Program-made: the position numbers and the translations under genes
The notes under the pieces: generated by a model
The model's input: the letters and a program-made list of their open reading frames with translations, nothing else
What the model was told of the DNA's origin: nothing
Databases searched by the model: none
Assembly: GCA_963931925.1 (NCBI GenBank)
Contig: OZ007579.1
Location: forward strand, 24,771,269 to 24,835,268
From: Onchidella celtica
Taxonomy: Eukaryota; Mollusca; Gastropoda; Systellommatophora; Onchidiidae
Direction: 5' to 3'
Length of the DNA stretch: 64,000 nt
Part shown: positions 20,346 through 31,966 of the stretch, one piece after another
Numbering within the stretch: the stretch's first letter is position 1
Layout of the letters: every line of letters starts with the position of its first letter

Positions 20346-23198
20346 ACATGTAGTAATGTTGTTTTTGCGCTCTCAGTTTCCGACCTTTAAGTAGCCCTGG
20401 AATGCAACATTTTAGACCTGGAAAAGTCCTGAAAAAACTCTGGACAAAATTTCTTAAAGAGATGCAGGAACCCTGGCATTTTATTTCACCTGATCACATC
20501 ATACTTTTTGTGTAAAAACTCTTCCCCAGCTCTAGGACTAGCGACATAATTATTTGCATCTAACTTTTTCAAAACATTTCACCAGTGTAATACTAATACT
20601 TGTATAGTATGAAGATCTTCCGTCAACTTGTCTTTGATTGGGTGAAATTTTGTTTGCCCCAGCAGCAAACACAGACATTTGATGAAGACTTCACCAACCC
20701 TTTCATCAAAGCTGCTAGGTTTCAATATCAAAATTGGAAGTTAGTTTAACTCAAGTTACTCATCAACCAACATGAACAGAGTGATAGCAGAATGCAGTGG
20801 GCACTCAATTTTATCTGGATGTAAAACTGCATTTAACATCCTACAACAAACCTGAATGAGAACAGCCCATAATGATTTACTTAATGGGGCACACAAATGC
20901 ACATAAATACTGCCGTGCAAAGGCAGAGCAACTAACTGACAGCAAGACCTTTTTCTACTCTGTTGTCTCTAAGAACATGTCAAGGCAGATAGGTGTATCT
21001 GTTACTGAAATACATGTAGTAGATTCCAGTGTGGCAAACTCATAAATAAAAGCATTATTTATGTAGGCTGGCTATGACACACACATTTTTTGTGTTTTTC
21101 TCAAAACTAGGAAATGAGCACATACATAGTTCTGCCTTTGTGCTGCAGAATACATGTAGTCCATTCTTATAAACAGCCGTCCTTTCGTGTTTTAATACAT
21201 GTAAAAGAAAATCAGATCATAAAACCTCATTAGCAAGCAAAGGCAAGTCGGAGAGATTATTTCCACACTGGTGCGATTACACGAACTTCATAATGCCATA
21301 ACCCTTGCTACAGAAAAAATAGGTTTGCTAGGTTTGAAATGCCACTCTTTTCAGAATCATCAGAGAGTATGATTTCTAGAGAGAAATTATCTCTGCCAAT
21401 TACGGCAGTAACAAGAATTGGGAGGGACCATCTTTGCCAAAGGCCGTGTGCATATCTATTACACTGTGGGTTGTTCATATTTTGCGGTTGATTGAAACTA
21501 TTTAGAGCTGTTTGTAAGCTCTTACCCCTCGTGGAAATATACAAGTGTAAACAGTTATTGTTTACTGCCATGACCTACTTTCCGCTCCAAGCTAATAATG
21601 GTTTCGCGGAGCCTCCCGTGTCTCGCTGTGCAAATCAACCAATAGTTATTTCTCTACATATATGCATACTCTATCGAACCATGCTGGAATTCAAACATTC
21701 ACAAGATGAGATAAAATGTGATGTTGATTCTGTGAGCAAATGACTAACCAAGATGAATCACTGGGATCTGTTAATGCCATACATAGTAAAAAGTTAAGGC
21801 AAACAAGTTTCATCAGGACAATATTATGGCAAGTACCATGGTCACTGACATGTTAATCAAGCACAGAAATGTTTTTCATTTCATTATTTTTTGCACTTAA
21901 CAGAAATTTGCTGATCTTGTCTGACTACTGTTGCTGGCTCTCATCAATTGCTTCATACTGTGAAGAATGACAGATATAATTATGTATTCACATGCCAACT
22001 AAATGACTACTTCACTCCTATTTCTCCAAAACCCTTAAAGGAGTAAAACTCTGTAAAATAAATGACAAATGGCAAGTCTCCATGTACCTGGTTACAATAG
22101 ATTGTTTGTGTTTTGAGGCAAATAGCCTTCTGCAAACTGTGTTGGTAAAGTATTAAATCCTGACATTATGATGAAGGCTTTGTATATTTATTCACATGCG
22201 AAAACTTGTTTCTTTTAAACTGTTTTCATTATACTGTTTAAGAGAGAATCAAAGTGTGGGACATGTAATACATGTAATAATGGCCAAACAGGTGAGTAAA
22301 TATGAACAAATAAATGTCTTCTCAAAAGGTTTGTATGACTCATGGATAAAAAAACCTATTCATAAATCAAATTTAGTTTGTAGAGAATCATGAACAAAAA
22401 CCAATCCAATATGCTACAGACAGCTTTGCAAGCCAAGGATATAAAAACCGCAAAGCTGATGTTCCACTGATGCTCAAAATCATTCCTGACAAGATTATCT
22501 AATAAGTAATACACATGTGATACTAACAAAGTAACATGCTTTGATGTGACCAGGTAAAATAACAAGAAATGAATGCTGGAGTAATTTATTTATTATTGTG
22601 GCAACTTCCATTCACCTTAAAACTCCCATTTCTAAGATGATAGAAAATGACATCCCTGGCTAGAAGCTTTCAAGAGATGTATATATGTACATGTCTTCGT
22701 ATATATCTGTTTTCTTGAGGAAAATTATCAAGCACTCTCACAGTGAAATCTGCCTTATACCATGAGTAAACAGAATATTATCCTTGTAACAAAACATGCA
22801 TATATATGCACAAAATATCATGACTGATACAAAGTTTAGTAAATGCTTCCCCACAACAACTAAGTCTACTATGATACCTGAAAATCACTCCAATTTCAAA
22901 ACTTAGGTTGCTCACTCTGACCCTTATGTTCAAACAAATATAAAACATTCTTTGGGTTAAAAATCTTCTCAATTGGCTGTCTCCATATCACCTTAAAAGT
23001 CGAAGAACTCCAATGGTTGTTACTGACTCTCACTTTCTAAAGGAAAACCAGTCGATATGGTTCATGCCAAAATGCCCCACATATATTCTCGTCCTGTAAG
23101 CCGCCTCACAGATCCTTTCCCATGATTTTATCTCTGAAGTTTTGTCAGAGAAATTCTTCACAGCCGCTGATCCAGTGGTACAAATTCTGCCATCCATC
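20346..23198. other. 3' flank of MPV17
   Basis: No coding sequence recognised. On the minus strand this follows the MPV17 stop codon and should contain its 3'UTR. Overlapping AATAAA signals (plus-strand TTTATT) occur near 22588-22596, a plausible but unproven poly(A) site. Confidence 0.35.
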
Positions 23199-26100
23199 CT
23201 ATGCCTTCTCTGATGCCCAGGCCAAGTAGGTATTCCATCCCAAAGCTACCATGTTCACAAACAGGACCCTGAAAACAAATGGTAAACGAGGAATGCATAG
23301 GAGTGTACCAGCTATTGTATCACTGCAATTTTTGGACACTAGTGTAATAAATCCTTTTATAAGGCAACATTTTTACTCTACTCACAATCCTAAGTAAGGA
23401 CAAAAACAGTAAAAAAAAAACAATACATGTCCCTGCACTAAGCTGAGGTGAAATAAGCAAAAAGAACACTTTTTCCCCACACTTAGCAAGTATAAAGGAG
23501 ATCAGCAAGGGCAAGCTGGACCCACAGCGATTGGCCAGAAAGGAATATGAAAAAAAATGCCCAACCCACAGATCCTTCCCAAACAAGGCATTATTTCAAA
23601 AACTTTGTCTCTGCCATTGACTCCCTTTGTCTTTTTTTCGCACCAGCTCAATCAGCCCTCTTGAGGACTCTAAGAAGAAAAGAAGATCAGACCAGAAAGA
23701 CCACAAAAAATAGTTCAGCAGATGAAGAAGAGGGGGCAAATAAATCACATAAAACAAAAACAATAAGAAAAATGAGGTGTAAACATCCAACGCAGAAAGA
23801 CTCAGAAAATGAAAATCTCACAACTTTACCATCATTATGAAACATAATTCTCCATCATTCATCAAGATTCAATAATGGTGAAACACAAACTGAAAGTGTG
23901 GTCCTATACTCACTTCTTTTTAAATCTCGAGTCTATCCTTTTGACTAAGAACCCAGTTAAAGGGTTTATATTGTTAGACCATACAGCCAAGTTCAACTGT
24001 TCGTGAGTTAAAGTAAATATTCCACCTTCCTTAAAAATTTGTCAGAGAACAAAGACTGTCTCTCAAAACATTTACATAAAATGCAAATTTTTAACTCTTC
24101 TTCGTGTAACCCAATCCATGCACTGACCTGTGCTGAAGAGGTAAGAAATAAAAGTTGATCAGCTGAACTGCTGGCCAAATCTGCAAGAGATAAAAACACA
24201 AAAACAGGTGATTAAATAAATGATTAAACAGTGATCGCCTTAATGTTTCCATGAATACGGTAAGATAGGCATTTAATTACATTATAATGAATCGAGGAAA
24301 GTAAAAGATTTAGAAATGAACTGAAGCTTGATTTGGCGTTTACATTAACCTATAAATTCCGATACAGTACCTTTTGCCAGAACTGGAATTGGAAACCAAA
24401 ATAGAATTATTTTCTTGAAACCAATGAAATATCGTTTTAGAAAGTTACACGATACTTCCACAATGAAAATGCACAGAAAACAATCAGATGAACAGAATAT
24501 CAAGTGTGGCCTAACTAAGTCTAAAACTGATGATTTGATCAAAATTTTCCCCGACTGTTTGCCATGACCACTTCTGACATTGATGGCTGGATACAACTGG
24601 GGGACAGCCAATAATGGGACTTGTTTTCAAAATTCCTAATGCGATCACTGTGTTGATTTAAACTGGCACTTGCAATTCTGTGACATTTCACAGATCACTG
24701 TATAAATTCACTGCATTCGAGGGCATTGCTGTAATGTCAGCTTTTCAGAACATGCGTGTTTTTATTATTTCATATCGTTATGGCCTTTGATTTAGCATTA
24801 AACATTGATGTGAATTGGAAAATCTTCATAGGGCTGAAAATGGATCGAACGCACTAGACAGGCTTGAACCAAGCTGCAAATTTTGTTGTTGTTTTGTTTT
24901 TTCCAGCAGGACTGAGAAGGACAATTCCCATCTTTGATAAAAATCTCGATATATGCACACACACACACACAAAAAAGATCATCTTTACTGCTTCCCTTAC
25001 GAATTTGTCAAAAAACCCAGACATCACAAAGCTCCTGACAAAGTCCACACATGTTCACTGGTAAGTGTGATTAAATAGACATGATGTGAAATTATGTCAA
25101 ATTTTAGGATAAAATTTTAACATTAAGAAAATAAAAAGAAAGAGGGGAAAAAAACAACCAAAAACATTAACTATGGTTTATCTCCTTAGCCATGTATTCC
25201 ATGGACAATGATGGTGAACATAATAATACAGTACTCACCTTATAGTTTGTAATCAAAATGGGGACATAGCTCTGAAATGAGAGAAATATTTTATCCTGAT
25301 AAAACTACGAATTCTTACTTGCCCTGAAAACACTACCAGCTTGTACAATACCAGTGTCATTATGCTACATGTTACAAAATTAGTTTTACCATACATTATA
25401 CATAACAACAAACTAAGTCACAGCGGAGGATACTGGCATCTTGCTTTAACAATTTACACATTCTTTTTTGTGAACAAGTGTGGCAATGGACTTACTTGCT
25501 GAAGTCTGTTCTTGATTGTGTCGTAACTGTCCATACGCAAAATACCCATGCCAGTGAGGAAAGTGCCCACAAAAAATGGTGCCATGCACAGCTACGAGAG
25601 AAAAACAAGAGAAAACTTGAAAATAGATAATTATATAATATACTTTCTCTTTTCAGGTCATACTGATCACATATCTCCAAAAAGACTTTCACCTAATATT
25701 ATATGTCATCTAAACTCTAAAGTACTCTCGGTCTCACAAACCATCATGAAATCCCATTACATCAAACACAATGCATGCTTTTTACAGTCAAATGATTCAG
25801 GCAATTGGAATAATATCAGTACACAATATTATTATATTATAGAATTTTATATTACAGTCACACCTGTCACCTGTCGGCTTCATCGTCATCGATGTTAGCT
25901 GCTACAGTGGATGTCACGACAAAATCTCCTCCACCCAATCCTGTCCTGAGCTTTCATAGTTAGTTCACTTATTTCCAGCTGGCTGACTTTCTTGATGTTA
26001 TCGTGATATGTAATAGGTGGTCTTCCTTGTTTTCTCTTTGTTTCTGTCTTTCCTTGAAGGATTGATATCATAAGGGCCGTGCTTTTGTTTCGGGCTGCGT

Positions 26101-29100
26101 GGCCGATGTATGCAAGTCTTCTTTTATTTATTTCAGGTGTTATTCTTCTGGTGGTGCCAAGCTGTTCTAAGATGCTTGTATTTGTTCTCCTTTCTGTCCA
26201 ACTTATTCTGAGTAGCCTTCTGTAAAGCCACATTTCAGCTGCCTCCAATCTTGTTATGTCTGCCTTTTTGAGTAGTAGACAACTTTTTTACAGTAGACAA
26301 CGATTAAACTGAAATTGGCGGGACCACGGGTTTGTTTTCGGTTTAAAAAGAGTTTCCATTTACGAACAGGAGACTTGAAAAATGCCAGTTTAAAGAAAGG
26401 TAGCCCAAATCACTATCAAAGAAGCCAAATGTAAGTGCATAAGCAAAAGAGACAACAGGACCACCGTTGCTCTGTGTTTTTGACTGAGAATGAGGATGAG
26501 CAATTGCTCAGACCTAGAGGCACATGAAGCATGGATATGCAGGCGAATGTGGGCTAACTCTTAGAGTAGAGAGACATGAGTGTGGATGGACAGTACAGAA
26601 TTGCCGTCCTGCTGATCTTGTTACCGTTACCGTACACGTTGCCATGAACTCCGCAGTCATTAGTACATCACATTGTCTTTCGGATGTCTTACATTTAATT
26701 TTACACGTCGCCCGCGATGCGCCTAACATCCTCTCTGCTGCTGTCTGATTTCGGACCAGCGAGGTTATAGGCCTCCCTCTCCCCCTACCCCTGTAATGCT
26801 ACCGCTCCCATGTAGGGTATACAACCTGGCAGGACAAAGCATGAGCATGCTCTGCTCGGGATTTTTTTAGGAGGGGGGGAAATGGTACAGTAGCTTGACT
26901 CGGCCTATGGCAAAATCTCACTGGACTGGCCACTAAATCCAGCAACTTTCTTTTTGGTTTAACAGTAGGGCTACTTCGGTTTTGCGTTAGTTATTTAACA
27001 AAGACAAAGAAGAAAAAATTCAGGGATTCCTATTTTCTTTCATATATCCATTTTCGGTTTAACCATTCTCTATAATATTAGAACTAGGGAGTTCCAAACT
27101 GATTTTTACTTTTTATCATAACTCACCAGCTATTGTTTAATCTAATAGAGCTTGCTTTTCTGAGAATTTTGATACCAAATTTATTATTCTAGCATTGTCA
27201 AGGGGGTATACATAACGCTCAAATTTTTTTTGAGGGGTACAAATATAATACAACTACAAGCATCTCATTTTACTTTTTTGAGTCATCAAACTTCATCCGG
27301 CGTCACTTTTTTTGAGAACTCTGACAAGGGAGACAAAAATAATTTTTTTTTTTTTTAAAAATTAAAAAGGAGGTCACCGTGTTCACCATTGTCTTAGTAC
27401 TGAGTGTCGGACAAAAATGACGAAATCAGGCACACCCCATGTCTGATTTTGGCATAGCCTTATAATACAAAGGCTGAGGTTCTTTTGAATAATTTTGTTC
27501 CCCATCTCTTAAAGTTTCTACCAGTTTCTCAGTCAACAAACTTTTCAACAAATGATTTTTAAAGGAATTTCAACTCAAAACACCATGAAAAATCCATTGA
27601 ATTAAACCTCATTCATCTGGCTTTCTGTGTGAGTTATTTTCAAACACATGAGCTACATCAGCGCGACCCTCTGCGACCCTTTGTTATGAGGGGGTCAATT
27701 TGGTATGCGCAGGTCAGAGCGAAAGCGGCAAGACTGTCTTGTTCAGGCTATTAAAAACACATAGCTACACACATTAAACAATACAAAAGTAAGTATATTC
27801 CTGATGACAGAGGAAGAACTGAACTTTATTTTGATGTAGAATATCTGCCGTTTTACATAAATACATTGCCGTACTAGCCTTGTAATGTTGGCCTATAAAA
27901 TAAATGCCAAAACAGAATGTTGCCCCATTTAGCCGGGCAGTTTGGACTACCTATTAGAACACCTTTCTAATTATTTAAGACATCACAAACACAACCCAAC
28001 CTAAAAAAAGAAAACCCTAGATTAAACAGGATTTCAGTGGTAAATGTTACCAAGAAAACACTGAAGTCTTCAATTTTGTCAGTGGATCTTGGCTTCTTAT
28101 ATCACCTGCCTCTCCTATAGAAGAAGGAATGAAAAAGTTTTGGGAAAAAAATCACATATTTCAGAGGAAGAAATAATAAATTTTGGGGGGAACTATCACA
28201 TAGCTGCGACTTACTTGATCTGTTGCCATCATTTTTAGTGCTGCCAATCTCTGTCCAGCATACAGCCTATCAATTGTCAAATACCAGCCTCTCAACAAGG
28301 GACCCTATAGTGATAGTAATAAGAAAAGTCAGCAAATACAAATGTATTGCAGAATCAATCCTCTCCCCCCCTTCCCAGCAAAAAAAAAGAAAATATAAAA
28401 AAATCCCTTAATACTGTTTTTTATCAACATACTTGTAAACTGAGTTTATATTTTATTACCCTTTCTCCGACACAAGATGCCTGACATGCATACAATTATT
28501 ACAATACATATATTATACATGTAACTTTCATCATTACATTACTTAACTTGTCAAAAAAAAGAATTCAGCAAAGAACAAGCAGCTTGAAAAAATAAGCATA
28601 TAATCTACTATTTCTGTTGTGGGAGAACAAGATTATTAATTTCAGCTCAGCAAAACAACAAATCACATGCAAACTTACAAACATACAAAAACCAATAACA
28701 AAAAATCTTCCTGTCCGGATCCCATCATAGGTCTGTAATGACTTCCTCTCTATGGCAAACTGACTGATGCAATCTCCAGCAGCCATAAGTGTGCCTGAAA
28801 TAGAGAACACTTGTCATTTTAAACAAAAAAATAACATGGCATTCAATGTTTTATCTGAAACCTGAATAAAATTAGGTTTTTATCCCCTTTATGACATTAT
28901 AGGCTGTTTCTACTATTTCTACTCTAGTACAAACTACAAGGTCCCTGTCAATTGAACATTTCCTAAGGGGTAAAGTCTTTCTGATTCTGCTGAAGAGATG
29001 CTTCATCTTGTGACATTCACAAACTAAGAAACAGATCAAAATCACAAGAATCATATATTCATGGAATGAAAATTTGATGAGAAAACAGACTTGAAAACTT

Positions 29101-31966
29101 AGTTTTTACCAGATCCACATTTTCAAACTGGGGTTCTTTGTTTGCATAAAAAAAAAGTTTTCAAGTCTCATTCCATAATTAGGCCTAAAGGGAAAACAAT
29201 TAACAAGGCTGAGTGACTATCTTGCTAGCTTTGTACCATCAAATTTTCAGTTGTCACTTCAAGGGGATATTATCATAACTTCAAAAAGAATGCATGATCT
29301 CCTGCGCCCGAGACAAAATTTAGTGGAATTGCAGACTGATAACTTAAGCTGCAAGGCCGGGCTTTATTTGCCAATACTGTAGTTGGTCAATAAAAAACTG
29401 GGTTTATTCACTGTTATTGGTGTTGGCCAATGGGTTTCTTGGACAGTATTGCCTTGGTGATGAAGCCTGGAGTGTATTCACCAGTATTGGCCAACAAACT
29501 CTGGGATGAAATTTCCTGTTCACTCTTACAGAGAAAGCATGCACATGTTTAAAATTTGATTTACATTTTTATTTCTAAGTAGCAACTGTCAAATAAAGGG
29601 AGTAATCAGGAGCAAATTAGCATGAACCCACGAAGTTGATTTTGCAAAATCCTGAAAATAAAACAGATTCATTCCTAATATTAATGAGAGCGCTTGGGAA
29701 AAAGACTTTTATCAGAAAAAAAGAAAAGACTGTGCACAACAGAGAATCGAAATCACAGTCTCCATATTAACATGCCAAGACACTAGACATTACGCCACTG
29801 CGGACCCTGTTTAATGGTGAAGGAACTCATCTGAGATACTAAATCAAACATCTGCGAATAAGTCTTTTGTATCCACAAATGAAATTCCTACTTTTCATTT
29901 AGAAAAGCCTCTCTAAATTCAAATGACCCCCATCATTTTCACCACATGCGCAGCATATTAAAAAAGGCTGCCATTATCCGCTAACATAATTGGCAGGAAC
30001 TGCCTGGGCCGCCAACACTATCACTTGTATCAGTATCAGCAGATACAGCTTGGGCTGGCAACATTATTGGCGGATACTGCCCACGTTTATCAGCCAGCAT
30101 TGGTGGATACAGCTTGGCCAGCAACATTATCGGTAGATACTGCCCAGGTTTAAAATATGGCTACCCTTATTGGTCCAATTGGGCAAATAAGGCTAACCCT
30201 TATTTTGTCCAAATACGTTCAATACGTTGATCACCAATGGCTATCCCAGCCCCTTTTCTCCTGATCAGTCAATCTGACTACCGCTCATTGATACAAACTG
30301 ACTAGACCCTCACGCCCTCAGGTCAATCTGACCATTCCAATGCACACTTGACTCGACAATGGACACCGTATTCCACGGTGGCAATTGACACTCCCTTTTT
30401 TTATTCAGCAGCATAGATTTTGTATTGTGAGTGATCTCCCCTGATTCGAACTCTTCTTCATCTTCCTCCCTTGTTCCGTTCATCCTGATCAACATTCATA
30501 TGCTGCGCACATTGATGTTGAAAATGATGGCATGATTTGAAAATGTATGAAATAAAAGTCAGGCCTGACAAAAACACATCCCCTTTGTTAAACGTGGCCA
30601 TTTTCGTTTGTATCACGCCATGACTGTGCATACCACTCAACTTCCGGAATTGGGACCAATAAGGGCCAGCTAGGCAAAAGCTTATTGGATCAATTGGGCA
30701 AATTATAAGCAAGTGCTTCGTTAAAATATTGGCAGATACTGCTCAGGTTTATCTGCCAACATTATTGGCGGATACTGCCCAGGTTCATTCGCCAACACTA
30801 GCCTATCGGCACATATACAGCCTGGGCCACCAACAGTATCGGTGGATAAAGTTCCGGTTTATCCGCAGGTATAATCAGGTATTCAAATCAGAGTCATTAC
30901 AAAAAAACAAACAAACTGGATTTATTCCCGGTTTTTGTTGTTGGATAAAAAAACAAAAACCATTAAACAGGTTGATTGCTGATAGAAAAGACTTTTATTT
31001 AAAAGAAAAGAAAACCTATCCTGCTGAGAATCAAACTCCTGATTGACAGGTGAAGGTACAGAGAAAAACAAAAGAAAGTGGATTTATTCCTTGTTATTGT
31101 TCTTGGATTTAAAAAAAAAAAAAGATTAATAAAAAGACTTTTATTTAAAACTAGACTAAGTTAGAGGCCTATTATAAGAAAAGAATAAAAAAAACTGCCC
31201 TGCTGAGAATTGAACCATGGTCCCCTGACTGATGGGCAAAGATGCTAACCACTAAACTAGTAAACTACTGAGAACCCTGTGCAATTGTGAGGGAATTCTT
31301 ACTAAATAAGCATTGACTAAACCAAGAAACCCATAGGGCCTACTAAGTAGCCTACTATGGATAAATCCTGAACCTTCATCCATTTAATTTTTAATCAATA
31401 AAATTCCATTTTTATTCAGAATGGCGTCTCCAGGTTCAATCGTCCAAAATGTTTTCAACATGTGCGCAATACAAATGTTGATCAGGATGAACGGAACAAT
31501 TGAGGAAGACGGAGAAGGGTTCGAATCAGGGGAGATCACTCGCAAATTATACGGAATTTATGTTGGCAGATAAAAAAAAAAAGCCTAGGAGAAATTTTAT
31601 CCGACAGTATCACTACCAGCGGATAAACACTTTAATTAAAAACTATGACCAAACTGTGTTCATTTATCGGTGTGAACGGAACACGGGAAGAAGATGAAGC
31701 AGGGTTCAATCTGGGGAAATCACTCACATAGGCTACAAACTCCATGCTGGCAGATTAAAAAAAAAATCTTTGGGGAAATTTTATTGGCCAGGATTGGCGC
31801 ATGGCAAATAGATCTAGAATCTAGATCTAGATATCTAGATCTAGTCACTTTATTTAATTTGATTAAATGGTAGCATCTTCTTACCAGTTGTGCCTGCCAT
31901 GGTTCGGATTGGAAATTTCTCCAAAAGTCGAAGATATCCTTTCCATAATGAACTAGATCTAGCCAT
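23199..31966 (-). CDS. MPV17: MPV17 mitochondrial inner-membrane protein, seven exons
   Basis: Coding exons in transcript order are 31966-31885, 28794-28679, 28304-28215, 25591-25496, 25271-25239 (33 nt), 24180-24128 and 23268-23199. All introns are GT-AG, phases agree throughout, and the sum is 540 nt, giving 179 aa, close to the usual ~176. MPV17 family proteins are four-helix membrane proteins; MPV17 itself sits in the mitochondrial inner membrane, behaves as a channel and is needed for mtDNA maintenance. Visible family marks are L-W-x-x-Y-L-R-L-L-E at the start, G-T-L-M-A-A-G-D-C-I-S-Q in exon 2, G-P-x-x-R-G-W-Y in exon 3, P-I-L-I-T-N-Y-K in exon 5, W-P-A-V-Q-L-I-N-F-Y-F-x-P in exon 6 and W-N-T-Y-L-A-W in exon 7. 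The gene looks intact. Repeats fill introns 1 and 3. PXMP2 or an MPV17-like paralogue is the only realistic alternative. Confidence 0.93.
25895..26280 (-). pseudogene. LINE reverse transcriptase C-terminal fragment in MPV17 intron 3
   Basis: A minus-strand frame encodes L-E-A-A-E-M-W-L-Y-R-R-L-L-R-I-S-W-T, then R-R-L-A-Y-I-G-H-A-A-R and G-R-P-P-I-T-Y, ending with I-G-W-R-R-F-C. This is the conserved region after the RT domain in many invertebrate LINE ORFs (A/F-E-M-W-x-x-R-R-x-L-x-I-x-W-T). Only the C-terminal ~125 residues remain. It is a 5'-truncated insertion on the same strand as MPV17. Confidence 0.8.
27085..27953 (+). mobile_element. hAT-like non-autonomous transposon, copy 2
   Basis: Left end TAGGGAGTTCCAAACTG and right end CAGTTTGGACTACCTA are inverted. 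A direct repeat TTAGAAC flanks both sides (27078-27084 and 27954-27960), extendable to TATTAGAAC if terminal bases are shared. It is homologous to 12573-13590 across about 870 bp, same strand. No coding capacity. It lies in MPV17 intron 3. Confidence 0.8.
29545..29905 (-). repeat. SINE-like repeat, copy 2, in MPV17 intron 1
   Basis: Similar to 5745-6130 in the same orientation. On the minus strand it has a tRNA-like head with GCAGTGGCGTAATGTCTAGT (A-box-like) and GATTTCGATTCTC (B-box-like). It ends with the shared CATCTGCGAATAAG block. Confidence 0.55.
30222..30356 (+). mobile_element. MITE family 1, copy 2
   Basis: Contains CAGTCAATCTGACTACCGC, GATACAAACTGACTAGAC and CTGACCATTCCAATGCACAC in the same order as 34771-34912. 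The core is the reverse complement of the interior of 4564-4770. Confidence 0.65.
30405..30500 (-). repeat. Dispersed repeat, inverted relative to 31440-31765
   Basis: On the minus strand it reads TTGATCAGGATGAACGGAAC and later GAATCAGGGGAGATCACTC. The same words appear on the plus strand at 31478-31545 and, more diverged, at 31660-31765. The three copies near the 5' end of MPV17 are probably pieces of one mobile element. Confidence 0.55.
31190..31300 (-). other. tRNA-like SINE head (Asp/Gly-type)
   Basis: The minus strand contains TAGTTTAGTGGTTAGCATC, a very good A box for tRNA-Asp/Gly-like sequences. About 30 nt downstream is GGTTCAATTCTCAGC, a good B box. The acceptor stem is poor, so a tRNA-derived SINE fits better than a functional tRNA gene. 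Confidence 0.5.
31440..31765 (+). repeat. Direct duplicate pair upstream in MPV17 intron 1
   Basis: Two diverged copies of one unit lie at about 31440-31575 and 31655-31770. Both contain GTGAACGGAAC or GATGAACGGAAC, an acidic-coding GAAGA run, GGGGAAATCACTC or GGGGAGATCACTC, and end GGCAGATAAAAAA. A third, inverted copy is at 30405-30500. Confidence 0.6.
31800..31960. promoter_or_regulatory. Cluster of CTAGATCTAG palindromes around MPV17 exon 1
   Basis: Four or more overlapping CTAGATCTAG-type words lie at 31809-31845 and one at 31953-31962, inside the first codons of MPV17. A similar cluster precedes the MRNIP start codon. A role is not shown; simple-sequence origin is equally possible. Confidence 0.25.

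Larger units (their letters stand above)
29985..30870. repeat. Two clusters of a GGCGGATACTGCCCAGG repeat
   Basis: Clusters at about 29985-30140 and 30730-30870 consist of imperfect tandem units with ATTGGCGGATACTGCCCAGG followed by TTTATCNGCCAACATT. The spacer between them holds a family 1 MITE core (30222-30356) and a block repeated at 31440-31765. Confidence 0.65.

Noticed and set aside
20006..20353. 115-codon plus-strand frame with regular F-x-K-G-Q-G repeats
   Set aside because: Translation of a minisatellite.
31190..31265. Functional tRNA-Asp gene on the minus strand
   Set aside because: A and B boxes are good, but acceptor pairing is poor and related tRNA-like SINE copies occur nearby.
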